64,000 bases of DNA from Allodiplogaster sudhausi. Taxonomy: Eukaryota > Nematoda > Chromadorea > Rhabditida > Diplogasteridae. Both the position numbers and the translations under genes were made by a program. Shown one piece after another: positions 44,653 through 57,978 of the stretch; position 1 is the stretch's first letter; every line of letters begins with the position of its first letter. The notes under the pieces were generated by a model that was not told the DNA's origin, ran no database searches, and saw only the letters and a list, made by a program, of their open reading frames with translations. The stretch lies in NCBI GenBank assembly GCA_945643635.1, contig CALZFC010000053.1, positions 573,501 to 637,500 on the forward strand. The letters run 5' to 3'.

Positions 44653-47600
44653 CTCAAGATTACTGGAACACATTTCCAAGAAAAAAAAATCAGAGTTTAA
44701 GCCAAATTGTGCACAAGAAACAAAAAAAGAAGAAGAAATGAAATGGATGGGCTTATCACGAGGGTTTATTTAGCATTTTCTTCCCATTTTTTCCGGTCTT
44801 TTTGTTCGTTTTCGCTGCCTTCTTTATTGCTTACTCATATTCTTGTTTTATCATTGAATCACGGCCAACTCGAGGCTCCTGATAGAATGGCGCCAGCTGT
44901 CTGAAGTTCATATTCTGCTGAATGAGTCATCATTTATGTAGCTATTTTGAACATATTCTTTATGGGTTTAATGCATCGATTTGTAAATCAGCAGGAAGAT
45001 TCTTATTGAGTATTGTTACGGTCGCTTTGGGTGACCTTGTGGTTGCCATATTATACTTTCGATATGCTTTATCCTCTAGTTTTTCTTGGCCTTTTGCCGT
45101 TTCGCCACTTTTTCTTCTGACTCTTTTTTTTCTTGGCCTTTTGCCGTTTCGCCATTTTTTCTTCTGACTTTTCTTTGCCTATTCATTTCTTGTTTTATTA
45201 ACGAATCACAGCCAATGCGAGCCTCCTCGCTCCCTTCGCGAACCGTTCATAATTGAATGGTTCGCGACTTACTTCTGCGAAAGTCGAGAAGTCCGATTGA
45301 AATTCGTTTCCACTGGCTATGATGGCTATATATACATGGTTTCGGTGCGGTTATTGGGGGGGGGAATACCTGCAGGTCGACGAATATAAAAAGAAGCTGA
45401 GCACAATTCTATATACATGTTGTGCGAATAAGTGTATATTCGAGATGAAGTAGAATGAGTAACGAATGCGGATGTCGCCTATCAATGGTTCGGTACTGTT
45501 AGGCATTTGGGTCGTCATCTGGGTCGCGCTCTCGACAGACGCAGTCACCTTTTTTCGGGTGATGAGGGGATGAGATAGGTTATCTGATTATCTAATAATG
45601 AGCGATGTACATATGTACATACATATCTCTTCTCCTAGCTGAGTATTCCTGCAGGGTGGCGGAAGAGCGAGAGAGTGTTGGGAAAGGGAGAGAGAGAGAC
45701 CGAGAGAGTCTTCGCCCTGCATTCCTTTCTTACCTCCAGATAGCCAATGATTAGGATAGATATAAATGCTTTTATTTTCTCTATAAAATATTTTTATGCT
45801 CTTTTTTATCAGTTGGCTAACTTCTCTGTATAATTAGCGTTCAAATTTTGCGCCATTTGAAGGCCCCACGAAGATGTCTCGGCTCCTTTCTGCAACTATC
45901 TTCCCATCTTTTCTGCTCGAAGTGAACGCTGGAGAGGACTTCAGCTTAATGACAATGAGACTGTTTTGATCGGTAGTGACATATATATTGCCAAATATTC
46001 TGATGGTGAGGAACTTTTGTCTGCACATTTCTTTTACAGGTAACCTTTTTGACCCTGCCTGCTGTCTTACACGGATGTATGTAGTAAAGACTGAGTCGCG
46101 AGATAACATATTACCGGCCCCCGGCAACCCCCGGGTTGTATGGAATGAGAAGCCGCTCTCTTTTACATAATGTAGCGGGCAATTTGCTCCTCCTCATCGT
46201 GAACAACAAGCAAATTTGTCGACCGCTAGAGAGCAGATTTTACAGCTTTTGACCATCGACCGCTGAATCGAGAATGACCGAGCAGTGCTAATCGGAATGA
46301 TAAGAGAGGAGAGAGGATAAGAGAATGAGAGAGACAGAGAGAGAAAGAGAAAAGAGCGAGAGAGTGAGAGAAAGAGCCATAGAACGAGTGAGATATACAA
46401 GGCAAAATGCAAAGATCCAAATGATATGTAAGATGACCATGAAAACACATTTTTTTTTAAATTCCATCTCTCACTGTCAGCGTTCTTTGTTTCATCCACA
46501 TATGTACATATGTATTTATTGAATTATACCTGAACATATAGAAAGTTCGTCCATAATCAACTTTTACAAATCAGATCTTCGTAACTTTAATCTTTCTTCT
46601 TCTCACCCTCGCTCTCTCTCTGCTCTCTTTCTCTCGCTCGAGTTCTCTCTCTCACTCTCTCTCTCTCTACTCGCTCCGTAACTTTGCTCTTATTCAAGCT
46701 CTATCTAGCTCACTCGCCAGCCACATGATTACTGCGTCGGCACTGATCGCATGGAAGAAGAGTCGGAGATCTCAGTCTCTCTCTCTCTCCCTCTCTTTCT
46801 CTCTCTCTCTCTTCCCCCTTCTTTTCCCCTCTCTCTCCCTCTCTTTCTCTCTCACCCGGAATCACCGTTTTCCATGCTGTCACCTCACTTCGTTTCCTCC
46901 TTTCTTCTTTTCTTTCATTCAACCGACCAAAATATTCACTCATCAGTTGCTCAATCGCTGTTTTCGTTTTAGAGAGCGAACGACAGAAAGACCAAGGTAA
47001 GAGAGAAAGAGACAGACAGAGGGACAGGGAGAGAGAGACAGAGAGAGTGTAACAGAGAGACAGAGAGAGAGAGGGAGGGAGGGAGAGCGAGAGAGGGAGA
47101 GATGCTGACAATGAGACATGTCACAATCTCCTTGCAGTAAACACATCATCTTCCATCCTGTGACTCCCTTTGATGTCGCCGACTTCTCTTCTCGGTTCCG
47201 GAAACGCTCGCTCTTTGTTTCTTTTTATTTCTTAGTCGAACTTTGTAATAAAGAAGAAAAGGATTAAATTATTTCGTAAACTAAAGGGAAAGTATTATAT
47301 AATTTTTGTGTTCTTTTTAAACAACAAAATGTATATTATTTTATTACTTCGCAATCGTACTTGGCAGGAAGAGAAAAGATAAAGGTTCTTTAAAATGTAA
47401 TACAGTACACTAGCATTCAGCACCCATTATCTGGTAGGTCAGAAGGCGGAGTGACAAGCGAAATTCAACACGGAGCTAATAGATAGAAATGTAAAATAAA
47501 AAAAATCTCCAAAAAAAATCATTAATGGGAGAGATAATCGGGGGAGAAGCAGAAGACGAAAACAAAACGAGAAGCTTAAAAAAAGGGAGACTTGGTCCAG

Positions 47601-48067
47601 CGGATGTTGCGCTATTCTGAATGCGCACTCTTTAGCGAATGTCTTATTATGAAGTTGATGCGGGGAAATAAAAAGAAAAAAAAATTAAGAAGAAAATAAA
47701 CCTTTTTTCATCCTACTATTTAAAAAAAGCGCATCCATATTATATACGTCTTCTCATGTAGGCTATACAAGTAGATCGCATACCGGTACGAAGCAAATAG
47801 CAAAAAACGAAAAAAGATTATATTTCATTAGCCGCGAAAAATCTTTAAAACTAAATGGCTCATATTTAAAAAGGAATTTAAATGATAAACGCTTATGGTG
47901 AAAAGAAAGGGAAGCATTTACACAAACAGCTAGGAAAAAATATTCCGTGAACAAGTGGTATTTAAAATAAGGAAATATAAAAAAAAAAATTCCACCCGTA
48001 TACAGCCGGAAAATAATATTTAGAGAGAGAGAGTGAGAGAGAGAGAGAGAGAGAGCGGGAGAGAGAG

Positions 48068-48102
<35 letters not shown>

Positions 48103-48767
48103 CAGCATAACAAGATGTTTATTCACTATCGAACTTAATAGCTTGTCGAAAGAAGGCAATTATGGCACATTATGGATAAGGAAGAGGAGATTGAAAAACA
48201 CAGGGAATATCCAGAGAGTTATAGAGAGAGAGAGAGAGATAATGTTACTAGGAGAAAGCAACCGAGAGTGCGAAAGAAAGAATAGAGAGAGAGAGAGTAG
48301 CAGAGAGCGAGAGCGACACGAGAGAGATCAGTGACGTAAAGTACAGAATCATGTACTGGCGTGTGCGAATTGTGGAAGCATTTTTTGTGAGAGCGTGTCA
48401 ATATTTTTCTACCTTTCTTTCAAACATTCAAAAAAGGAAGTCAACCGCCTAAGGAAGTAACAAGCAAGCAAAATGGCTAATTTTCACGGCATCTTCTCTA
48501 AGTTCCGTCGTGTCTCGTTTTTCTTCTTCTTCTTCTTCTTCTTCTCGCTTGCATCCCTGACAGTAAATAATCGTTTTAAAATGTTGCTATCTATCAACGC
48601 GTGAGATTCTTCTGAGGCAGTGCTTATTAGTTAGCGAGAATTTCGGTAGATGGCGTTAGTTGTGAGTGGGGTCCTTTCAAAAAGGGAAGAATATTTGGGC
48701 GAGTTGGCGCATTGCAAAGTAATTTTGCACTTTGCAAAGTTCATTTGCACTTTGGAAAGTGCAGTTT
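44653..48767. other. Gene-poor interval with GA/CT tracts
   Basis: No gene can be supported. Open frames over 46710-47150 and 47960-48160 are translations of CT/GA runs. A 97-codon minus-strand ORF at 45834-46127 (ends SRDIFVGPSNGAKFER) has ordinary composition but no family signal. A GC-rich hairpin-forming CGGCCCCCGGCAACCCCCGG is at 46114-46133; a similar CGGCCCCCGGCCACCCC is at 23800-23816. A TTC repeat is at 48521-48546. Confidence 0.5.
48690..48767 (-). other. Short palindromic repeats in the FGF 3' UTR
   Basis: GCATTGCAAAGT, GCACTTTGCAAAGT and GCACTTTGGAAAGTGC occur in succession within 60 bases just after the FGF stop codon; the last is a 7-bp perfect stem with a GG loop. Possible mRNA element, inferred only from repetition. 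Confidence 0.5.
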
Positions 48768-51700
48768 CTAAGTGCGTCTCTGCTGTTGTTGCTGCTGCTG
48801 TTGCCATAGCCGTGGCGGTGGCGGCGGCTGCATTCGTCGCGCGAACGCGAGTGGATCGTAGCGGGGCGCGGCGGCAGCTCGCGCTCGCTGCTCCGTGCGC
48901 GCCGGAATCGGCGGCGCCGTTGTGGTTGTCGATGTTGTCGTCGTTGTTGTTGGTGGTTGTGGTGGAGTGAACGGCAGAGGCCGCGGAGGAAGCCTGATTG
49001 TGAGGATGATGTTATTTTAATTTTTTTATTGAATAGGCTAAATTATGAAAATTTTCTTTAAAAAAAATAAAAAAAACCTCGTCTGCTGATGCGCGACTTG
49101 CGCCAGCTGTTGCTGCTGCTTCTGCTGGAGCTCCTCGACGACCTTGCGCGCCGTGTGCGGATGAGGCTGCTCGGGACGCGGCGGTGGCGGTGCCGCGACT
49201 GAAGCGGAAGGTGGACGCGGCGGTGCGGCCGTGACCGACGCGGCAGTCGGACGCGGAAGACGCGGTGGCGCCGTGGCTGCCGCGAGCGCCGCCGCCCGCT
49301 CGCGATACGCACGCGCGCGCGTAGACTGCTCTTCGGCTTCCTGTAGCGGCAGCAGGAGAAATTGCCTTTTTTAAATTCTTATAATTAGTCGAAAAAAAGT
49401 AATGTTACGAATAAAATATGGCAATTATTATGAAAATAATTAAATATATATAATACAAATAAAATATATAATACAAATAAAATTTATATAAAACAATTAA
49501 AATATCCTACTATCTGGCGAAGCTCGTTGAGCTCTTGAATGCGCGCCTTGCGCTTCGCCTCCTCTCGCATGAGGCGTTGCTCTCGTCTGAAAGTTTTTAT
49601 TTAGATTAAGAATTAAATTCAATTTAATTAAATCCAACGATTTATGTATGCCCGCTGATATGATAAGTATGCAAACTGTTTCTCTCAAATGCCAACTGAA
49701 CAAGCGAAATCGCCGCGTCATTCTGGGCAAAAATTTTTTTTAAAGCTATGATTTGTATACAAAAGGAGAGAACGAAAGATGAATTAGAAGAGAAGTAAAA
49801 TTACCTTCGCTTCTTCTTCGCTCTCCTTCTCGTCTCCTTCAGCTGTACGGAGACGCGTTCGATGCGGAGAGGGAGAGGCTGCTGACGCGCCAGACGAGCC
49901 GCTTCGCGACGCGCTGCCTCCTCGATCGTCGCCGTTAGCGGGTCCATCTGGAGAGAAGAGAGAGAGAGAGAGAGAGAGATGCAGAGTGAAGGAGGGAAAG
50001 TGACAGAGACGGAGAGATAGAGAAAAAGCGAGACGTGAAATTTCAAATAGCTCTAAAACACCCAACCAAATGTGCAATAAAAACATGCACTAAACTAATT
50101 AATAAAATAAATACAATAAAAATGGCCACCCACCATAATCTTGTTGTTCTTGGGCGGCTTGTGCACGAGCGAGCCCGGCAGCAGGAGGCTCAGGTCGAGC
50201 GGTGCGCTGTTCTGCAGGCAAAATACATTAACTCTTTATAGACGACAACAAATAAATATAAAAGCAACTAGCGAATTTATTATAGTAATTGAAGGAATTG
50301 AGTAGACTACTAGGCGGATTTTCTCATACTCTCTCCCTCTCTCTCCCCCTCTCTCTCTCTCTCTCTTTCTCTCTTTCTCTCTAAAACACAACCTCTTACT
50401 ATTTAGGCGACTGATGTATGTATGTATGTATGCTCGTTAGTCATGGATCTTAGTTAGACTTTATTTAATATAAAGTGTTCGTGGCAGGACCGAAAAGTTT
50501 CTTGAATTTGAGAGAATAAATCTTGCCTTGAGCGCATGCGCGGCCGCCTCTTGCGCATCTGTCGTGCCTCGCCGCTGTACGAGCGGCTCGAGGTCATAGT
50601 GCACGACGAGGAAGTGGGTCGCCTCAAGATTCAAATCTTTTTCCCATTTCCCGCCAATTTGTAAAAAAAGCTGCTGATATCGTTATATCGATAACTTAGA
50701 GAAATATCTTAAATAACAATTGCTATAACACATACTTTCCGCCTTTTACGTGTGCTCTTTCCGCGGCGAGGCCGACCCGTACGGCGTAAGGCGACGTACC
50801 TTGAGAGTAGAAAATTTATCACATACATATATGAGAAAAATATTTTTATTTGGCCGAAAAACATCCTAACCATAATCATTTTCTAAAGACTCCCCGAAGC
50901 AGGCAAAAAAAGAGAGAACTCTCACCATGGCTTCCTCATCGTTCCGTGTGCACAAGACGAATAGAGATTGAAGTAGTTCTCGAGCATCTCTTCCACAAAG
51001 ACGCACTCGGCCGAGTAGCCGGCAGGAGGCTGCAACAGAGAAAATTAAAGTTTGAATTCGCGCCTTTTTCCCTGAGCCACAGAGAGCATGAGATTCAGAG
51101 TGTCGTGACTACGATGGTTAGAACAATTCAAATATATTATTACATTTGAATTTCGTGCTTCGTTAATATTATCTTTTATTATATTGTTTATGTGAATTTA
51201 TTATGTCATAAATATTACTGTGTTATAGATATCGTTAACTTGCAAGAAAAATAATTTGCACTCTGAAGCAGAGCAAAGAGATGTGAAGTAGTAAAAATTT
51301 GTTTTTTTATATATATAAAATAATAGAATATATACCGTGGCGTAGAGTTGGCCATGCTTGTCCATGCAGACGAATTGGTTCGATTCGACACCGCGAATGC
51401 TCACGAGGCCAAAGGCCACCGAGAGAAACTCGAGGACGGCTGAGAGAAAAGATATTTGGAAATATATATGTTTATATATATTTTTTTTATTCAGAAAGTA
51501 ATTTGTTCAAAAATTTAAATGCATGTGAAGATCAACCGACCGAGATGGACTGGTGGAAAATTCGAAAAATGTACAAATCGCCAATGTGTGATTTGAGTTT
51601 GATTAGTGATTACTTGACCTGGAGAAGCGAGAGAGAGAGGGGGGAGAGAGAAAGAGAGAGAGAGAGAGAGGGAGAGAGAGAAGTGAAAGGAGAGGCAGAC

Positions 51701-53422
51701 AGAGATGGAGAGACAAAAGAGGGAAAGGAAGACATGGGTGGGCCTTTCCTCACATTACCGACCGCCATGTTACGGATCAGTGACCGAAGAGCAATATCCC
51801 TCTGGCAGTATCTCACGCTCTCTCTTTTCTCTTCACTCTCTTCCCCTCTCTCTTTCTCTCTCCGTCTCTCTAGCTCTGATCTTCCGCCTGTCTTTCTGTG
51901 CAATAAATCAGACGACATAACATTACGCCTGCGACCCTCTACCGATAGCAACTTCTATTCTCTTACCCTTTCTCTTTCTCTCTCTCTCTCTCTCTCTCCA
52001 TCTTCTCTCTAATCTCTCTTGTTCTCCCGGTGTCGGCTCTTCTGACTTAAAATCACATTTTTAACGACCTCTCCAGTTTTACCCGTCAGTGTTTATTCAA
52101 AGGTCTGAAATAGCGCATAAAAGCTAATGGCGTCCATAGGGCAAGACAAAACAGTGGTGATGACCAGAGATGAGAAAGAGTCTGGCAAAGAGAGAGCGAA
52201 ACAGGGAGAGAGAGCGAGAGAGAGAGAGAGACGACCAAAGAGAGCGGGCTGCAGTGAAGTAAAGTTGGCATGTCCTAGGGATATCATCGTTTCGGTGATA
52301 AATAGAACAGACGCAAAGTGTGTTCTGTTCGTGCAAGTGTCCAAAAGTAATGGAGAGAATTCGTAAATCACAGAAAGTAAACGCACTAAATTTGCTGCCT
52401 TCATTCTTGGTGCCTCGCACGGCGCTCGAGGCAATACTTTCGACGCCGACTCCTCCTCCCGCTGCATCTCTTCGAGGCTCGAAGAAGAAGGAGCGCCGTC
52501 GTTCTAACCTGAAGATAGGGTAGGCTGATGGCCGAGTGGTAATATGCCCAGAGATTAGAAACAAGAGATGCGAGTTCGTTTCCGCGCGGTAGCATGTGGC
52601 AACAGGGCGGCACCAACCGTTCTCTCTCCAATGTCGCATTGTCAACGACTTCAAGCCATTGGCCGGTGCGACAGAAGAGCGCGCCGCGACGTGTAAGGCC
52701 ATCGTATCTGGGAAGAAAAATTAAAATAATTAAATTAATTGTTTTTTTTTATATTTATTATGTTAATCATACCTTTAAGGCCACTTAAATTTAATGTCTT
52801 TCATAATGTCGCACGTTTGAGCTTTAAAATGAACATTCATTGTTCATTGCCCTCTTGAGCAGAGTGGCCAAACAATGTCTTTAATTAAAACAGGGCCAAA
52901 TTTAAGGCTATGGTTAAGGCTAAGTAAGTTTAAGGTTAAGTAGTTAGGGAGACTTAGGGAGAGGGACTAACGGCGTGCCGTCTGGCTGCTGAAAGGTGCC
53001 GTAGGGCTGCTTCATCTGCGCACCCTGCTCATCTCGTCTCCGCACCTCGCGCGCTCGTCTAAGAAAAAGAAAATAACAAAAATGATTCCATCGATAAATC
53101 AATCAATCATATGTAAAGGTCAATCAATAATCAATAACTATTGCATTGAAGCTACAGGGCTTGAAAATAAAAATAAAAGAATTAAGTAAGTCCAAATAAC
53201 ACGTAGAGAAATACCTCGCACACTCGACGAGCATTTGCGTCGAGTTGACAGGCGGAAGTCGGCCGACTTAAGTTATTTATATTTGTTTAAATTATATATA
53301 AATTAATTACATCATTTTACTACATATTATGCTTATTTGTAAATCAAAAGTTAGGAAATAAATTTTTCATGTTCATGAAACATTTATTGTTCGTTTAGTG
53401 CAATTTTAGTTAAAAAACCTCG

Positions 53423-53453
<31 letters not shown>

Positions 53454-53764
53454 TTCTCTCTCTCTCTTTCACTCTCTCTCTCTCTCGCCCTCTCTTTCTA
53501 TCTCTCTCTCTCTCTTTCTAACCGGCCGGAATGGCGATGGACGACGTGGAAGGTACGGCGTCGTATGCATAGCGAGCGTACGCAAACTGAGGCCCGGATG
53601 ACGACGAGGGGGCGGAGCCTGAGAATTTATATGGCATAATCAGTGTTTTGAAAAAGGTTCCTGTATTATCAAAATAAAATTATTCCATGCTGACTTTGGA
53701 AGTTGATGGGCCGTGTCTTCTATGTCTCTCTTTCTCTCTCTCTCTCCGTCTTTCACCCTCTGGT

Positions 53765-53805
<41 letters not shown>

Positions 53806-53880
53806 ACCGTAAAAAGCAGAGGCGCCGCCACCGAGCGAGACGGCAGCGTAGGGCGCGGGCGGCGGAGGGGCAAGCGACAT
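48768..53880 (-). CDS. let-756: Fibroblast growth factor, LET-756-like, with long C-terminal tail
   Basis: Fifteen exons (53808-53880, 53523-53618, 53215-53266, 52972-53058, 52618-52707, 52387-52508, 51336-51439, 50926-51029, 50736-50799, 50527-50622, 50134-50211, 49805-49947, 49511-49586, 49078-49340, 48768-48993) close in frame to 557 residues. The FGF beta-trefoil is clear: TRRGALFCRTGQWLEVVDNA, a basic insert ERLERRRSFFFEPRRD, AVRGTKNEGSKFTVLEFLSV, AFGLVSIRGVESNQFVCMDK, HGQLYAT, ECVFVEEMLENYFNLYSS, and YVALRRTGRPRRGKST then THFLV. FGFs signal through receptor tyrosine kinases such as EGL-15. No N-terminal signal peptide is evident (MSLAPPPPAPYAAVS). The tail of about 240 residues has an Arg/Lys-rich block (KETRRRAKKKR), a coiled Glu/Arg region, Pro/Ala-rich and Thr-rich runs and terminal LWQQQQQQQQRRT; C. 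elegans LET-756 also has a long low-complexity tail. One donor is GC (CTCAAG|GCAAGA). Confidence 0.9.
52523..52594 (+). ncRNA. tRNA-Ser-like relic in an FGF intron
   Basis: TGGCCGAGTGG (52529-52539) is a perfect type II tRNA A box and GAGTTCGTTTCC (52572-52583) a near B box; TTAGAAA between them resembles an AGA anticodon loop. Stems do not pair, so it is a decayed tRNA or tRNA-derived SINE, opposite in strand to FGF. Confidence 0.4.
53420..53520. repeat. CT microsatellite abutting an FGF exon
   Basis: About 100 bases of CT with occasional interruptions directly 3' (plus strand) up to the donor of exon 2 at 53522; a second run of about 36 bases lies at 53770-53801 next to exon 1. Confidence 0.9.
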
Positions 53881-53949
53881 CTCAGTGGAGATGACTAGTG
53901 GAGACGAAGTGGACGAGGCGATGGAGAGGGAGGGAGAGAGGAAGGCATC

Positions 53950-54957
53950 TGGAAGGAGAGAGATAGAGAGATGAGAGAGAGATGAGAGAGAGAAATAGAG
54001 AGAGAGAGTGGGAGAGAATTAGAGACGGAAAGAGATAGAGAGAGAGAGAAGTTCAGGCGAACGCTTTTTTCCATCGGAAACAGAGTGGATTAATCACAAA
54101 GTTTTGCAGTTTGGCCACTTTTGCCAGGAACGTTTGTTCAAGTGAAAAAGGGCTCTCGGTCAAGAAAAAAGTGAAAGATGGAATAAACCGGCACGGAATG
54201 AATGCAATTTATTTCTAACTCCTTGGGAAAAATGAAATTTAAAACAATAAGAATCGCATTTATGTACATAGTTAACAAGAATGTGCACTTTAAAATTACA
54301 TATTTAGAAAATTTCAAAATTAAAAAAATCTTTTGAATACGACAATTCTTCGAACAAGGTGAGAGCATTTGTAACGAAGAGTGATTTAATACTTCTCGTT
54401 TTCGTGCCATGTTGTAGTTTATTTTTATTGTGATAAAGAATCTGTTCCAAAGATTGCGTTCAATGACAAATAAGTAAAATAGAATGAAAGAGGAAAATTA
54501 GGAGATTGAGAGAGAGAGAGAGAGAGAGTGAGAGAGCGTGGGACCGAGATAGAAACGAAGAGAAGAGAAAGAGGAAACCAGACTGAGCGTGAGAGTGAGA
54601 GAGTAGAGAGGAATGATTTTTTTTTTAAATTAAATAGCGACATTTCGAATCGCTAGAGTTACGAAGAGTGGACACGGACGACGTTGGAGCACGCTTTACT
54701 GGCTAAGCGGAAGGGCAAACAAGAGAGGCAGGGATGGGCAGACGGATTGTGAGAGAGCGAGAGAGAGAGAGAATGAGAGAGTGAAGAGAGGGATAGAGAT
54801 AGAGAGAAAGAGAGAGGAAAAAGTGAGAGAGAGAGTGAGACAGAGATGCAGAGATGAATTGAAAAGCACGCCGATCGCGTGCCTGGAGCGTGCGCATGCA
54901 GGCATTGTAAGGCGATCTCGTTGAGGAATAGGAAAGTAACTTCGGTGACAGAGGGAA

Positions 54958-54990
<33 letters not shown>

Positions 54991-55189
54991 AAGAGAGAGA
55001 GAGAGAGAGAGAGGGAAAGAGAGAGAGAAGAGAGAGAGATAAAAAATAGAAAACAGGTGAGAAACAGAGAGTTAGAAAATGGGAAATTGGGAGAGAGAGA
55101 TTATTTTTTTTATCCGTTCGGAGACTACTATGTAGTATGCGCATTAAGTTTCTGACAAGTAATTAACAAATAGAGGAAGGAGGGGAACT

Positions 55190-55220
<31 letters not shown>

Positions 55221-55660
55221 GAGAGAGAAGAGTATGCAGACAGAGAAAGAAATGATATGTTGCAGAGCGAGCACTGCTTACCGGGCATTGTTTAGCCGTG
55301 CACTGATTGAAAGTTTTCGTTGTGCTAGGCGGACGTTTGAATGACAGATGAACTGTTGCGAGGGGGGAGAAGGCCGAGAAAGGAAATAGAGAGAGAGGAA
55401 GAATGGAGAGAGAGAGAGAAGGATAGAGAGAGAAGTATAGAGAGAGAGAAGCAGAGCGCGACAGTTAGAGAATAATAGAGGGAGAGAACGAGAGAAAAAG
55501 TGTTCGAGAGAGCAAGATAGGAAGAAACTGTCTCTGATGCAGAAATGGAGTGATATTTCAACCAGGCTGAATAGGAGCTAATTATGAGCATGTCTTCCGG
55601 AAAACCAAAGAAACTATTCTAGGGAGACTGGGAGAATAAGGCAAGATAAGACGAACGAGA

Positions 55661-55700
<40 letters not shown>

Positions 55701-56519
55701 TCAAACTGCCTGGAAAAGATGTGATTTAGGTGTGATGGCAATAAAAAGCGCACTGATTACAGCCAGAAGCACAGAGGGTCAGAAGAGGGGAAGGAGAGAG
55801 ATTGAGGGAGAGGGATGGAGAGAATAAACGATCGAGAAAGTGGAGAGAGAAAGGATGATATAAGCAGTGAGAGAGAAAAGAAAGAAACAGTAAAGGTAGG
55901 TGAGATTAAGGCAAAAGTAAAAACAAGCACAGCACAGAATCGCCTTCTCTCCCGTTCTGATAAAATCATTCAGGGGCTGTTTAATTGAGTCAAAATATTT
56001 TTTTAAAATTAAACTAACAATAATATACACAATTTAAAGAAGTCTTAGAAGAAAGAGAATTTCTTTGCAAAGCCATTTTATGGCTTTGTTGAAAGTGTGA
56101 GACTCTCATCGATGAGAGCGCGCTTGTTATCGTGTTGAAATATGGCGCATCACTCAAGGAAAATGTAAACATTCCTCCGAGTACTCAACGGCATAAGAAA
56201 GGTTAGAGAAGGAGCAAACGTCATTGAGAGAGAGAGAGAAAGGGAGAGAGGGAGAATGAGAGAGAGTGTGAGAGTGCTTGGGAGAGAAAGAGAGCATCAG
56301 AGAAAAAGAGAGAGAGGAGAGAGAGAGTACCAGAAAAGATGTCATAAAAAATAAAACATGTTGTGAGACGTTCGTACGTTGCCACTTGATGACAACCGAG
56401 GTGTGAGTCAGGGGATGAATACAATGTAAGCGGGTTCGGGAACAGAATCTCAAGTGGATGAGAGAGCATGAGAGAGAGAGAGATGAGAGAGAGAGTCGGA
56501 GAGGGAGAGGGAATGGGCG

Positions 56520-56550
<31 letters not shown>

Positions 56551-57947
56551 CAAAAAGGGAAAGAAAGGGAGAGAGATGGAGAGAGTTGAAATGATGTCTG
56601 TGAATACGCAATTCTCAGAACCTATGAGAGTCCTTCCGAGACTGTGCCACCCTGACTAGATGACTTATTCTTTTTGCAGACGCAGATTGGCTGTCTTGCC
56701 CGGTGAGATCGAAACACTTCAAACCAGAGAAAGAGAGGGAGAGAGAGAAATGGTTAGAGAAAGAGAGAAGAGGGAGGAAAGTGCTCAAGTGAAGACAGAG
56801 TCAAGTGGCGAGAGACGGCCTTACTAAAAACATTCCTGTGGTCTGAGGGCTGCTATTGTTTTGCTGGGAAGGGAAGCTCTCGCAGCAGGAAATGGGGCGA
56901 GGATTGCTGTCGACGAGACAGAAGACATACAGAGACCGTGGTCGAATGAGCAAGGGGCTAGGAATGAACTTGAACATATCGAGGAAATGAAGATGAGAAA
57001 ATAGTTGGTGAAAGACTCCGCATACGTGAAATGCAGCTGTTATCATGCTGTAAATCCAGCATTAACAGAGAAAATCAAGTCCAGCAGAATCTCGGCTGTA
57101 AACAAGCTGAATTGTATGAATTGATTGAAGGAAGGAGACATTGAATTTTGGCTATACTTCTGGGCCTAATAAGAGATAGGCGGGTGGATGTTCGAAAAGA
57201 TTGGGGGGGGGGGGTGTCCGTGGGTTTAAACCCAACCCGGGCCGGTTTGGACCGTAAGATAGTATCACCGTCTCGGCACCACTAAAAGTGGCAGGCTAGT
57301 AAGTCAGCCGTCAGAAGGTTCTTCCTTGTCTCGAATACACGGCCCCGCTAATTCCAGTGTCCGAAGAAAGTAAAAGCGGCTTTTACGAAGTGTACACCCC
57401 GACTCCGCCTACAGAAACAAACAGATGGTGCGTCTGCACTTCTCTTCTCTTCCTCCTTCTCTCTCACGTTCTCTCTTCTCTCTCACTATCTTTATCTCTC
57501 TTTATTTCTCTTCTGTTCTCTCTCCCTCTCTCGCTCTCTCCTTCTCTCTCTAATCTTCCTCTCTCTCTCTCTCTTCCTCTCTCGCTCTCTCTCATATGAT
57601 GCACTTCTCGCGCGGCTTAACATGTCTGGCGATAGCTCAAACTCGACGCCCCGGGTCCGTTCGCAACCCGAACGCGGTAATCTCCCTCACTATATTATCT
57701 CTCTTTCTAAATGCTCTCTCTCTCTCTCCAATCCCTCTCTCTTTTCCTTCTGTCTTTTTTCACGCGCTTTCATTCTCTCTATTTCCTTTCACTCTCTAAT
57801 CCCAATTCCTGCCTCTCTCACTGAATCAGAAGCGCGGCGCTTCTTATCTTTGGGGCTCTATAAGTGTCAGATACAGGTGCAGAGACAGAGAAAGAGAGAG
57901 AGAGAGGAAGAGAGAGAGAGATAGACAGAGACAGAGACAGAAAGAAA

Positions 57948-57978
<31 letters not shown>

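Noticed and set aside
45834..46127. Minus-strand 97-codon ORF as a gene
   Set aside because: Ordinary composition but no recognisable motif, no splice partners and no duplicate; kept only as a remark in the intergenic entry.
52523..52594. Functional tRNA-Ser gene
   Set aside because: A box is perfect but acceptor, anticodon and variable stems do not pair; treated as a relic.
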